A DNA stretch of 15,499 nucleotides, taken from Massilia sp. (GTDB lineage: Bacteria > Pseudomonadota > Gammaproteobacteria > Burkholderiales > Burkholderiaceae_D). Where the stretch lies: contig JAQGNM010000208.1 in the NCBI GenBank assembly GCA_028291845.1, positions 1-15,499 of the forward strand, given 5' to 3'. The notes below the pieces were generated by a model. The model saw nothing but the letters and a program-made list of their open reading frames with translations, had not been told where the DNA came from and searched no databases. Position numbers and translations under genes: made by a program. Below are positions 6,556 to 14,103 of the stretch, one piece after another (within the stretch, counting starts at the first letter, position 1; every line of letters starts with the position of its first letter).

Positions 6556-9500
6556 ATGGAAAGTCAGACACAAACACCTCAGCAAGCCGGCGCCCGCAAA
6601 GGCCGCAAACGTACCGGCGACGGCCTCGTTGTCGCCGCTGCCGCCAGGTCGGCCGAGCGCACGGAACCGAGCTTCGATGCCGCGCCAGAGCAGGCCGACA
6701 TGGACTTCGGCGCACGCATCGATAGTGCCGACGACGCTGTCGCGCTGGCGCCGGCGCAGGTTGCCGCGCCTGAAGTGCAGCAGGCGCCGCTGAAATTGCC
6801 ACCCGAGTTGCCACCGGAGTCGCCACCCGAGCCGCCGCCGCAGTTGCCGCCCGAGCCACCCGCCCAAGGCGTCGGCGCGCCCGAGCAACTGCCGCCGAAA
6901 AAGCGCCGCAGCCGTCTCAAGCCTGCCCTGGTCCTGCTGTTATTGATGCTGTTGTCGCTGGCCGGCTGGTGGGCGGTGGACGAATCGCGCACCTCGGCGA
7001 TGCAGGCGAAATTTTTCTCCGAAATGGCCCGTAAGATTTCCTGGAAAGTCGAACCGGGTCCGAGCAATGCCATCCGTTATCCGTCCGACAGCCCGTACGA
7101 CGAGCGCCTCGGCTACGCCAATCTGCCCGACTACCTGGCCAAGCTGAAAACCTACGATTACGTCGTCACCGCGCAAGCGCGCATGTCGCCGAAGATGGTG
7201 GAACTGGCCGACATGGGGGTGTTTTCGACCTACCGCGAAAAAACCCGCGTGGGCCTCGACATCACCGATGAAAAGCAGCAGCCGATTTTCAGCGCGCGCT
7301 TCCCGGAACGCGTGTACGACAATTTCGCCGCCACGCCGATGCCCTTGATCGCCAGCCTGCTGTTCATCGAGAACCGCGAGCTGCTCGACAGCACCTATCC
7401 AAAACGCAATCCGGCGGTCGAGTGGGATCGTTTCAGCAAGGCCGTGTTCGACAAATCGGTGCACACCGTCACCGGCGGCGACAAGCGCGTCTCCGGCGGC
7501 AGCACCCTGGCCACCCAGATCGAGAAATACCGCCACTCGCCTGACGGGCGCACCAATTCGCTCAAGGACAAGCTGCGCCAGATGTACTCGGCGACCCTGC
7601 GCGCCTACCAGGGCGGCGAGGACACCACCAATGCGCGCCGCCAGATCGTGATCGATTACATCAACACGGTGCCGCTGTCGGCCAAGCTCGGCTACGGCGA
7701 AGTCAACGGCATCGGCGACGGCATGTGGGTCTGGTACGGCCGCGATTTCGCCAGCGTCAACAAGGCATTGAAGGGCGCCATCGATACCGCCGACGATGCG
7801 CTGGTCTACAAGGAAGCGCTGAGCCTGTTCATCGCCCAGCGCCGCCCGGCGCACTACCTCGGGGCCGGCGCCAACGACCTGGAAGAGTTGACCAACACCC
7901 ACTTGCGCGTGCTGGCCAACGCCGGCGTCATCACGCCGCAATTGCGCGACCTGGCAGCCAAGCAAAAGCTGCATCCGGCCTCCGGCACCGGCGTCGCGCC
8001 GCCGGCCGCCAACAGTTTTACCACCCGCAAGGCGGCCAACGCCGTGCGTACCCACCTGGCAGGCTTGCTGGGCGACTCGCGCCTGTACAACCTCGACCGG
8101 CTCGATCTCAGCGTCGCCAGCACCTTGAATGCGCAAGCGCAAAAGGCCGTCACCGAGCGCCTGCGCAGCCTGCGCGACACCGAAACGGCGACCGCCGCCG
8201 GCTTGACCGGCAAGGGAATGCTGGGCAACGGTAATCCGGCCAACGTGGTCTACAGTTTTACCCTGATCGAAAAGGGAGCGACCGCCAACTACCTGCGCGT
8301 GCAGACCGACAACTACGACCAGCCGCTCGACATCAACGAGGGCGCCAAGCTCGACCTCGGTTCGACCGCCAAGCTGCGCACCCTGGTGTCCTACCTCGAC
8401 ATCGTCGATCAGCTGCACAGGCGTTTCGAGCCGATGTCGGTCGCCGAACTGAAAAAAGTGGTGCCGGACCCGAAAGACCGCATGAGCTTGTGGGGCCAGG
8501 AGTATTTCCTGACCTTGAAAAGCGGCGCCGACCGCGGTTTGCGGCCGATGCTCGATGCCGCCATGGACCGCAAGTATTCGGCCAACCCGGGCGAAGGCTT
8601 CTTCACCGGCGGCGGCATGCACCACTTCGGCAACTTCAGTAAACTCGACGATTCGCGCATCCTCACCGTGCACCAGGCGCTGCAGAATTCGACCAACCTG
8701 GTGTTCGTGCGCCTGATGCGCGACGTCGTGCGTTACTACATGTTCCAGTTGCCCGGTTCGTCCGCGGCGCTGCTGGCCGATGCCGACGATCCGCGCCGCG
8801 CCGAATACCTGGCCCGCTTTGCCGATCGCGAGGGAAAAGAGTTCCTCAGCCGTTTTTATAACAAGTACAAGGGCAAGTCGCCGGCCGACGCCGAAAAAGT
8901 GCTGCTGGCCAGCTTCCGCCCGACCGCTTCGCGGCTGTCGGCGGTGGCCCGCACCGTCATGCCGCAACAGACCCTGGCGCAATTCAGCACGTTTATAACA
9001 GCCAACCTGCCGTCGGCCAACGAGCTGCCGCCGGAGCGCCTGCCGAAGCTGTACGACCAGTACGCGCCTGCCAATATGTCGCTGGCCGACCGCGGCTACG
9101 TGTCCTCTTTGCACCCGCTCGAATTGTGGGTGGTGGGCTACCTGCGCACGCATCAGAATGCGGGCTGGAAGGAAGTGGCCGACGCCAGCGTCAAGGAACG
9201 CCAGGAAGTGTATTCGTGGCTGTTTTCCACCCACCGCAAGCATGCCCAGGACAGCCGCATCGCCGGCCTGCTGGAAGTGGAAGCCTTCCTTAAAATCCAC
9301 GCCCAGTGGAAAAAGATGGGCTACCCGTTCGACTCTCTGGTGCCGTCCTACGCCACCACCCTGGGCGCCTCGGCCGACCGTCCGGCCGCGCTGGCTGAAA
9401 TGATGGGCATCATCGTCAACGGCGGCTTGCGCAAGCCGGTGCAGAAGATCGACTCGCTGCACTTTGCCGCCGGCACCCCCTACGAAACCATCGTTCAGCA

Positions 9501-10395
9501 CGCCAAGAACGACAAGTTCGAACAAGTGATCTCGCCGGAAGTGGCGAGAACCGCCGCCGACGCCATCCGCGAGGTGGTGGCGGTCGGCACCGCCAAGCGC
9601 GTCAAATCGGCATTTGTCGGCGCCGACGGCAATATCATCCTGGTCGGCGGCAAGACCGGCACGGGCGACCAGCGTTTCGACGTCTACGGCGCCGGCGGCC
9701 GCCTGATCGAATCGCGTTTTGTGAACCGTTCGGCGACGTTTGTCTTCAACATCGGCGAACGTTTCTTCGGCAGCATGACCGCCTACGTGCACGGCCCCGA
9801 CGCCGCCCACTACGATTTCACCAGCGCCTTGCCGGTGCAACTGCTGGTCTCGCTGGCGCCATCCTTGATGCCGATGATCGATCCCGAGGCGGCGGCCAAG
9901 ATGAAGATCGCGGCGCAAGAAGCCGAGAAGGCCAAGGCGGAGGCTGCCGCAGCCGCCTTGCTGGCGCCGCCGAAGGAGCCGCAAGCAACGGCAGCCGCGG
10001 CCCCTGTCGTGAAAAAAGCGGCCCCTGAGGAAGCGCCAGCGGTAGTCAAAAAACCGGCGGCAGTGAAACCACCGGCCGGGGAGGGCGTGCCTGTGGTGGT
10101 CAAGAAGAAATCGGTCGACGAGCCCAATGCGCTTGCCAAGGATGTGGTGGCGAAAAAGCCGTCGAAGAAAATGACCGACGAGGAACTCGCCGCCTGGAAC
10201 AAGGCGGAGAAGAAAGCTGCCGAGAAGAAGGCAGCGGACAAGAAGGCAGCTGACAAGAAGGCAGCTGACAAGAAGCCAGTGGACAACAAGGCCGACGGCA
10301 AGAAGCCGGCCGACAAGGCCAAGGACGCCGACAGCAAGCCGGCGGCTGACAAGAAGGCGGTGAAGCCCGCTCCGCGTCCGCAAGAGTTGTTCTGA
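6556..10395 (+). CDS. Large divergent class A penicillin-binding protein (GT51 + transpeptidase)
   Basis: 1279 residues. Order: hydrophilic cytosolic N-terminus, proline-rich stretch (81-104), basic KKRRSR (115-120), one membrane helix (122-140), then periplasmic domains. The glycosyltransferase part covers roughly 255-430. FIENREL carries the likely catalytic Glu272, GGSTLATQIEKYR (314-326) is the GxSTLTQQ motif, and RRQIVIDYIN (361-370) is the motif that normally ends ILELYLN, with Asp367 where the second Glu is usual. The transpeptidase has STAK (603-606, nucleophile Ser603), STN (712-714) and KTGTG (1033-1037). It should polymerise and cross-link peptidoglycan. The SxN-KTG distance (about 320 residues) is far longer than usual, and residues 1110-1279 form an Ala/Lys/Pro-rich tail. 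The ribosome site (GGTAAG) is weak. It appears to be a single-gene unit. Whether glycosyl transfer is active is unsure. Confidence 0.88.
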   Translation: MESQTQTPQQAGARKGRKRTGDGLVVAAAARSAERTEPSFDAAPEQADMDFGARIDSADDAVALAPAQVAAPEVQQAPLKLPPELPPESPPEPPPQLPPEPPAQGVGAPEQLPPKKRRSRLKPALVLLLLMLLSLAGWWAVDESRTSAMQAKFFSEMARKISWKVEPGPSNAIRYPSDSPYDERLGYANLPDYLAKLKTYDYVVTAQARMSPKMVELADMGVFSTYREKTRVGLDITDEKQQPIFSARFPERVYDNFAATPMPLIASLLFIENRELLDSTYPKRNPAVEWDRFSKAVFDKSVHTVTGGDKRVSGGSTLATQIEKYRHSPDGRTNSLKDKLRQMYSATLRAYQGGEDTTNARRQIVIDYINTVPLSAKLGYGEVNGIGDGMWVWYGRDFASVNKALKGAIDTADDALVYKEALSLFIAQRRPAHYLGAGANDLEELTNTHLRVLANAGVITPQLRDLAAKQKLHPASGTGVAPPAANSFTTRKAANAVRTHLAGLLGDSRLYNLDRLDLSVASTLNAQAQKAVTERLRSLRDTETATAAGLTGKGMLGNGNPANVVYSFTLIEKGATANYLRVQTDNYDQPLDINEGAKLDLGSTAKLRTLVSYLDIVDQLHRRFEPMSVAELKKVVPDPKDRMSLWGQEYFLTLKSGADRGLRPMLDAAMDRKYSANPGEGFFTGGGMHHFGNFSKLDDSRILTVHQALQNSTNLVFVRLMRDVVRYYMFQLPGSSAALLADADDPRRAEYLARFADREGKEFLSRFYNKYKGKSPADAEKVLLASFRPTASRLSAVARTVMPQQTLAQFSTFITANLPSANELPPERLPKLYDQYAPANMSLADRGYVSSLHPLELWVVGYLRTHQNAGWKEVADASVKERQEVYSWLFSTHRKHAQDSRIAGLLEVEAFLKIHAQWKKMGYPFDSLVPSYATTLGASADRPAALAEMMGIIVNGGLRKPVQKIDSLHFAAGTPYETIVQHAKNDKFEQVISPEVARTAADAIREVVAVGTAKRVKSAFVGADGNIILVGGKTGTGDQRFDVYGAGGRLIESRFVNRSATFVFNIGERFFGSMTAYVHGPDAAHYDFTSALPVQLLVSLAPSLMPMIDPEAAAKMKIAAQEAEKAKAEAAAAALLAPPKEPQATAAAAPVVKKAAPEEAPAVVKKPAAVKPPAGEGVPVVVKKKSVDEPNALAKDVVAKKPSKKMTDEELAAWNKAEKKAAEKKAADKKAADKKAADKKPVDNKADGKKPADKAKDADSKPAADKKAVKPAPRPQELF
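6796..6867 (+). repeat. Proline-rich PPE-type repeat in the PBP N-terminus
   Basis: Codes for LPPELPPESPPEPPPQLPPE and onward (residues 81-104): a 9-12 base unit reading CCACCxGAG or CCGCCxGAG repeated about six times just before the basic patch and membrane helix. Likely a flexible cytosolic linker. Confidence 0.8.
10210..10314 (+). repeat. Lys-Ala-Asp tandem repeats in the PBP C-terminal tail
   Basis: Residues 1219-1253 read as KKAAE and KKAAD units, then KKPVD, NKADG and KKPAD. The core (10231-10275) is a near-identical 15-base unit, gacaagaaggcagct, repeated, a substrate for slippage and length variation. The tail lies on the periplasmic side of the predicted membrane helix. Confidence 0.85.
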
Positions 10396-10428
10396 CGCCT
10401 GAGGAGGCTGCCAGCCGGCCTGGCGTCA
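10393..10428 (+). terminator. Possible weak terminator after the PBP gene
   Basis: Inverted repeat TGACGCC (10393-10399, containing the PBP stop codon) and GGCGTCA (10422-10428), with an inner dyad GGCTG/CAGCC at 10406-10416. There is no T-run, so factor-independent termination is doubtful. Confidence 0.35.
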
Positions 10429-10499
10429 AATGCTCGATCCGAGGCACAATGTGCTTCCTAACACACATGGGACAGGCATCGAGTGCCAGTCCCCCTTGA

Positions 10500-11852
10500 A
10501 TGAAACCACGCCGCCTGATCTCGCGCATCCGTAAGTTCACCCAGTTTTCCCTGCGCGACCTGCTCGCCACGGCCGGGCCGACCATTGTATTGGTGGCCGG
10601 CCTGTGTGCGCTCGCATATGTGATCGTCGATCCGGCGCCGCCGCGGCAGGTGCGGCTGGCCACCGGCCAGGAAAACAGCGCCTACGAAGAGTTCGGCAAA
10701 AAGTATGCGGCGCAATTGGCCAAGGACAATATCAAGGTCACCTTGGTGCGCTCGCCCGGTTCGCAAGACAATCTGCAGCAACTGCAGGAGGGCAAGGTCG
10801 ATGTCGCCTTCGTGCAGAGCGGCTCGACCAACGAAGCCGAGGCCGAGCGCAAAGGCCTGGTGTCGCTCGGCAGCCTGTTCACCGAGCCGGTCTGGCTGTT
10901 TTTGCGCGAAGACGTCAAGGCCACCCAGCTCACCGAGCTGAAGGGTTTGAAGATCAACCTGGGGCCGGAAGGCACGGGAGTGCCGAAACTGTTTCGCCAG
11001 GTGCTGTCCCTGAACGGCGTCGGGCCCGCCGACTTGAGCATCGGCGCATTGGAAAACACCCCCGCCACCGTCGAATTGCTGGCCGGGCGCATCGACGGCC
11101 TGGTGTTTTCCTCCGGCCCGGACGCCTTGCTGGTACAAATGCTGCTGCAAACGCCCGGCATCAAGCTGGTCAATTTCGACCAGGCCGAGGCCTATGCGCG
11201 GCGTTTGCCTTTTCTCGAACACGTGGTACTGCCGCGCGGCATCGTCGACCTCGGCCGCGATTTGCCACCGCGCGACTATCACTTGATCGCGCCGACCGCC
11301 ACCCTGGTGGCCAGGAGCGACCTGCATCCGGCGTTGATCGAGCTGTTCGTGCAAGCCGCCGGCGAAATCCACGGCGGCGCCGGCTGGTTTCAGCGGCAAG
11401 GCCAGTTCCCGTCCAGCCAGTACACCGAGATTCCCGTCTCGCGCGAAGCGGCCAAATATTACAAGGACGGCCCACCGCTGTTGCAGAGATACATGCCGTT
11501 CTGGGTCGCCAACCTGTTCGACCGCCTGTGGGTGGTGGTGGTCGCGCTGGCGGCCCTGATCCTGCCGTTTTCCAAGGTGGTGCCGCCGCTGTACGTGTGG
11601 CGCATCAAGTCGCGCCTGTACCGCTGGTATGGGCAACTGCGGGTGGTCGAACAAACCCTCGACGAGGCCGCGCCTGAAGAGCGCGCCGCCGTCTGCGCCA
11701 GTTTATTGAAACGCCTCGACGATATCGAGGAGCGGGTGAACCACATGTCGATCCCGATCGCCTTTGCCGACAACCTGTATGGCTTGCGCAGCCACATCAA
11801 TTTTGTGCGGCAGCGGATCAATGCCGCCTTAAAGGCGGCCCAGCCGGCTTAG
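10500..11852 (+). CDS. TAXI-family solute-binding protein with two membrane anchors
   Basis: 450 residues. An N-terminal membrane helix (about 24-43, TAGPTIVLVAGLCALAYVIV) follows a basic stretch with no cleavage motif, so it is probably an anchor. Residues 50-330 form a TAXI/TRAP-type periplasmic binding domain: VRLATGQENSAYEEFGKKYA, SPGSQDNLQQLQEGKVDVAFVQSGS, then LKINLGPEGTGVPKLFRQVL and LAGRIDGLVFSSG. A second helix (343-366, LWVVVVALAALILPFSKVVP) is followed by an 84-residue, charged, helical cytosolic tail. The family binds small acids such as glutamate for TRAP transporters, but no TRAP membrane subunit is nearby, so this may be a ligand sensor or tether (inference). It is convergent with the rhodanese gene, with eight bases between stops. 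Confidence 0.87.
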   Translation: MKPRRLISRIRKFTQFSLRDLLATAGPTIVLVAGLCALAYVIVDPAPPRQVRLATGQENSAYEEFGKKYAAQLAKDNIKVTLVRSPGSQDNLQQLQEGKVDVAFVQSGSTNEAEAERKGLVSLGSLFTEPVWLFLREDVKATQLTELKGLKINLGPEGTGVPKLFRQVLSLNGVGPADLSIGALENTPATVELLAGRIDGLVFSSGPDALLVQMLLQTPGIKLVNFDQAEAYARRLPFLEHVVLPRGIVDLGRDLPPRDYHLIAPTATLVARSDLHPALIELFVQAAGEIHGGAGWFQRQGQFPSSQYTEIPVSREAAKYYKDGPPLLQRYMPFWVANLFDRLWVVVVALAALILPFSKVVPPLYVWRIKSRLYRWYGQLRVVEQTLDEAAPEERAAVCASLLKRLDDIEERVNHMSIPIAFADNLYGLRSHINFVRQRINAALKAAQPA

Positions 11853-11861
11853 GGTAGCCCT
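11851..11861. terminator. Small hairpin at the convergent TAXI/rhodanese junction
   Basis: AGGG-TAG-CCCT spans the eight bases between the two convergent stop codons. A second GC-rich dyad, GCCGCC/GGCGGC at 11823-11839, lies just before it inside the end of the TAXI gene. Neither has a T-run. Confidence 0.3.
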
Positions 11862-12319
11862 CAGCCGCCGATCCACGGCAAGCCCGCCTTGCACCAGCCG
11901 CCGACTTGCTTGCGGTGGCCCTCGGCGTCCTTGTCGCCTTCAAAGCCTTCCAGGATGTCGAAGGCGTTCTCGTAGCCATAGTCGGTGGCCAGTTTGGCGG
12001 CATGGCGCGAGCGCACCCCGGAGCGGCACAGGAACAGCAACACGTCCTCCTTGGCGGCGATCTCTCCCAGTTGCTCGATGAACTGCGGATTGACCACGCC
12101 GCTGGGCCAGCTGGTCCATTCGATCGCCATGTGCTGGCCCGGCGGCAGGGCGACCTGGCCGACCCAGTGGCGCTCGGCATTGGTGCGCACGTCGATCAGC
12201 TTGGCGCCCGGCTGCTGCGCCAGCAGGGCCCAGGCTTCCGGCGGCGTGACGGCGCCCGCATACGGTTGGTCTTGGCCGCGCGAGCGGGCGATGGCAAGGA
12301 GCTGGTCGGCGTTCGGCAT
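11861..12319 (-). CDS. Rhodanese-like domain protein
   Basis: 152 residues, a single rhodanese domain. The active-site loop is CRSGVRS with the sulfur-carrying Cys at residue 98, preceded by the typical strand DVLLFL. The earlier conserved AKLIDVRTNAER, with Asp43 and Arg45, is also in place. The loop length (CxxxxxS) fits sulfurtransferases rather than the longer Cdc25-type loop. It should carry persulfide sulfur in the cytosol; acceptor and donor are unknown. The start at 12319 is chosen because AGGA lies eight bases upstream; an in-frame TTG at 12349 would add ten residues. It is transcribed divergently from glnA, whose NtrC sites lie just upstream of this gene's own promoter. Confidence 0.9.
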   Translation of the reverse strand: MPNADQLLAIARSRGQDQPYAGAVTPPEAWALLAQQPGAKLIDVRTNAERHWVGQVALPPGQHMAIEWTSWPSGVVNPQFIEQLGEIAAKEDVLLFLCRSGVRSRHAAKLATDYGYENAFDILEGFEGDKDAEGHRKQVGGWCKAGLPWIGG

Positions 12320-12360
12320 GGTTGTTCCTGGGGTGGCGTCAATAATCAATCGATGCCTTG

Positions 12361-12366
12361 ATTATA
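12361..12366 (-). promoter_or_regulatory. Candidate -10 element of the rhodanese gene
   Basis: A perfect TATAAT on the minus strand, about 42 bases before the ATG at 12319. No convincing -35 is seen 16-18 bp upstream. The nearest NtrC-type site (12402-12416) would centre near -55 relative to this promoter. Confidence 0.45.
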
Positions 12367-12401
12367 AGACGCAAGTGCGCTGCCACGCTTTTGGGCGTGC
12401 C

Positions 12402-12416
12402 GCACCGCGCTGGTGC
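12402..12416 (+). promoter_or_regulatory. NtrC binding site A upstream of glnA
   Basis: GCACCGCGCTGGTGC matches the established NtrC consensus GCAC-N5-TGGTGC at every fixed base and forms a 5-bp dyad centred on 12409, about 148 bp before the predicted glnA transcription start. Confidence 0.8.
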
Positions 12417-12425
12417 CGATAACAA

Positions 12426-12450
12426 TAAATGCACCATAATGGTGCATTTA
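12426..12450 (+). promoter_or_regulatory. NtrC binding site B upstream of glnA (25-bp palindrome)
   Basis: A perfect 12-bp inverted repeat (arm TAAATGCACCAT) with a single-base centre at 12438. The inner part GCACCATAATGGTGC (12431-12445) fits GCAC-N5-TGGTGC exactly. It lies 29 bp from site A, close to the 32 bp between the two E. coli glnA enhancer sites, and about -119 from the predicted start. Confidence 0.88.
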
Positions 12451-12458
12451 TTTGGTGC
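12444..12458 (+). promoter_or_regulatory. Weaker overlapping NtrC-like site C
   Basis: GCAT-TTATT-TGGTGC differs from the NtrC consensus by one base. It arises from an 11-base direct repeat, TGGTGCATTTA, at 12440-12450 and 12453-12463, so it overlaps site B by two bases and is shifted by 13 bp. Confidence 0.5.
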
Positions 12459-12490
12459 ATTTAGTTGGCGCGGCGCTGAAACGAGGCCTG

Positions 12491-12506
12491 CATTTGCCTG
12501 CAAATG
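12491..12506 (+). promoter_or_regulatory. Palindrome between the NtrC sites and the glnA promoter
   Basis: CATTTGC-CT-GCAAATG is a perfect 7-bp inverted repeat. It is embedded in a 10-bp direct repeat of GCCTGCA (12486-12492 and 12496-12502). It centres about 58 bp before the predicted glnA start. The binding protein is not recognised. Confidence 0.4.
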
Positions 12507-12530
12507 TTCCCCACCGATTCCCGATCCGGC

Positions 12531-12546
12531 TGGCATGGTTTCTGCT
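12531..12546 (+). promoter_or_regulatory. Sigma-54 promoter of glnA
   Basis: TGGCATGGTTTCTGCT fits the -24/-12 consensus TGGCAC-N5-TTGC(A/T), with GG at 12532-12533 and GC at 12544-12545 separated by exactly ten bases. Transcription would start near 12557, giving a leader of about 60 bases. The NtrC sites upstream agree with this. Confidence 0.88.
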
Positions 12547-12617
12547 AAGATTGTATTGCGTTTGCGCCGCTGCTGTTCTGGGCTGGCGCACCCCTTATTT
12601 TATTTAGGAGATTTTGA

Positions 12618-14033
12618 ATGGCAAAGACCGCCGCAGAAGTGTTGAAGATGGCCGAAGAGCATGAAGTCAAGTTTGTCGACTTCCGTTTTGCTGATACCCG
12701 CGGTAAAGAACAGCACGTTACCGTGCCGGTTTCGCACTTCGATATCGACAAATTCGAATCCGGCCACGCCTTCGACGGCTCCTCGATCGCCGGCTGGAAG
12801 GGCATCGAAGCATCGGACATGATCCTGATGCCGGACCCGAACACCGCCAATATCGACCCGTTCATGGAAGAAACCACCCTGTTCATGCAGTGCGACGTCA
12901 TCGAACCGTCGGACGGCAAGGGTTACGACCGCGACCCGCGCTCGATCGCCAAGCGCGCCGAAGCGTATCTGAAATCGTCCGGCCACGGCGACACCGCATT
13001 CTTCGGTCCTGAGCCGGAATTCTTCATTTTTGACTCGGTGCGCTGGAAAGTCGACATGTCGGGCTGCTTCGTCAAGATCGACTCGGACGAAGCGTCCTGG
13101 TCGACCGACGCCAAAACCGAAGGCGGCAACAGCGGCCACCGTCCGACCGTCAAGGGCGGCTACTTCCCGGTGCCGCCAGTCGACTCGTTCCAGGACATGC
13201 GCTCGGAAATGTGCCTGATCCTCGAAGAGCTCGGCATCCCGGTCGAAGTGCACCACCACGAAGTGGCCGGCGCCGGCCAGAATGAAATCGGCACCAGGTT
13301 CTCGACCCTGGTCGAGCGCGCCGACTGGACCCAGAACCTGAAATATGTGGTGTGGAACGTCGCCCACAGCTACGGCAAGACGGCCACCTTCATGCCGAAA
13401 CCGATCGTTGGCGACAACGGTTCGGGCATGCACGTGCACCAGTCGATCTGGAAAGACGGCAAGAACCTGTTTGCCGGCGACGGCTATGCCGGCCTGTCGG
13501 AAACCGCGCTGTTTTATATCGGCGGCATCATCAAGCACGCCAAGGCCCTGAACGCCATCACCAACCCGGGCACCAACTCGTACAAACGCCTGGTGCCGGG
13601 TTTCGAGGCTCCAGTGAAACTGGCGTACTCGGCGCGTAACCGTTCGGCATCGATCCGCATTCCGCACGTCGCCAATCCAAAAGGCCGCCGTATCGAAACG
13701 CGTTTCCCTGATCCGCTGGCCAACGTCTACCTGTGCTTTGCCGCGCTGCTGATGGCCGGTCTCGACGGTATCGCCAACAAGATCCACCCGGGCGAAGCGG
13801 CCACCAAAGATCTGTACCATCTGCCACCTGAGGAAGATGCACTGATCCCGACGGTATGCTCGTCGCTGGAAGAAGCGCTCGACGCCCTCAACAAGGACCG
13901 CGAGTTCCTCACCCGCGGCGGCGTGTTCAGCGATTCCATGATCGATGCCTACATCGAACTGAAAATGCAGGATGTCCAGCGCATGCGCATGACGACCCAC
14001 CCGGCCGAATTCGACATGTACTACTCGCTGTAA
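12618..14033 (+). CDS. glnA: Type I glutamine synthetase
   Basis: 471 residues, the normal length of the dodecameric GSI-beta enzyme that makes glutamine from glutamate, ammonia and ATP in the cytosol. Hallmarks are visible: FDGSSI with Asp53 (52-57), metal ligands Glu132 and Glu134 in GPEPEFFIFD, HHHEVAGAGQNEIG (212-225), the ATP-site MHVHQSIW (271-278), NRSASIRIP, and the adenylylation loop KDLYHLPPEE with Tyr400. The Tyr shows it can be switched off by a GlnE-type adenylyltransferase. AGGAG at 12606-12610 precedes the ATG. Expression is expected from the NtrC-activated sigma-54 promoter at 12531-12546, so it should rise when nitrogen is short. A strong terminator follows at 14139-14179, and ntrB lies downstream, as in many proteobacteria. 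Confidence 0.98.
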   Translation: MAKTAAEVLKMAEEHEVKFVDFRFADTRGKEQHVTVPVSHFDIDKFESGHAFDGSSIAGWKGIEASDMILMPDPNTANIDPFMEETTLFMQCDVIEPSDGKGYDRDPRSIAKRAEAYLKSSGHGDTAFFGPEPEFFIFDSVRWKVDMSGCFVKIDSDEASWSTDAKTEGGNSGHRPTVKGGYFPVPPVDSFQDMRSEMCLILEELGIPVEVHHHEVAGAGQNEIGTRFSTLVERADWTQNLKYVVWNVAHSYGKTATFMPKPIVGDNGSGMHVHQSIWKDGKNLFAGDGYAGLSETALFYIGGIIKHAKALNAITNPGTNSYKRLVPGFEAPVKLAYSARNRSASIRIPHVANPKGRRIETRFPDPLANVYLCFAALLMAGLDGIANKIHPGEAATKDLYHLPPEEDALIPTVCSSLEEALDALNKDREFLTRGGVFSDSMIDAYIELKMQDVQRMRMTTHPAEFDMYYSL

Positions 14034-14103
14034 TCCGCAATAAGCAAGACAGCAACATCGTTATCGCGATGCTAAAAGACGTGATCTTGCAGCTATCGAA
14101 TCG

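Noticed and set aside
6940..10383. A 1147-residue open frame on the minus strand opposite the penicillin-binding protein
   Set aside because: It is a mirror of the plus-strand gene's codon bias. Its product is rich in Arg, His, Gly and Val with no domain look, and the plus frame has complete PBP motifs.
12557..12617. Possible riboswitch in the glnA leader
   Set aside because: The leader is only about 60 bases, with no evident paired structure beyond the ribosome site; known glutamine riboswitches belong to other phyla.
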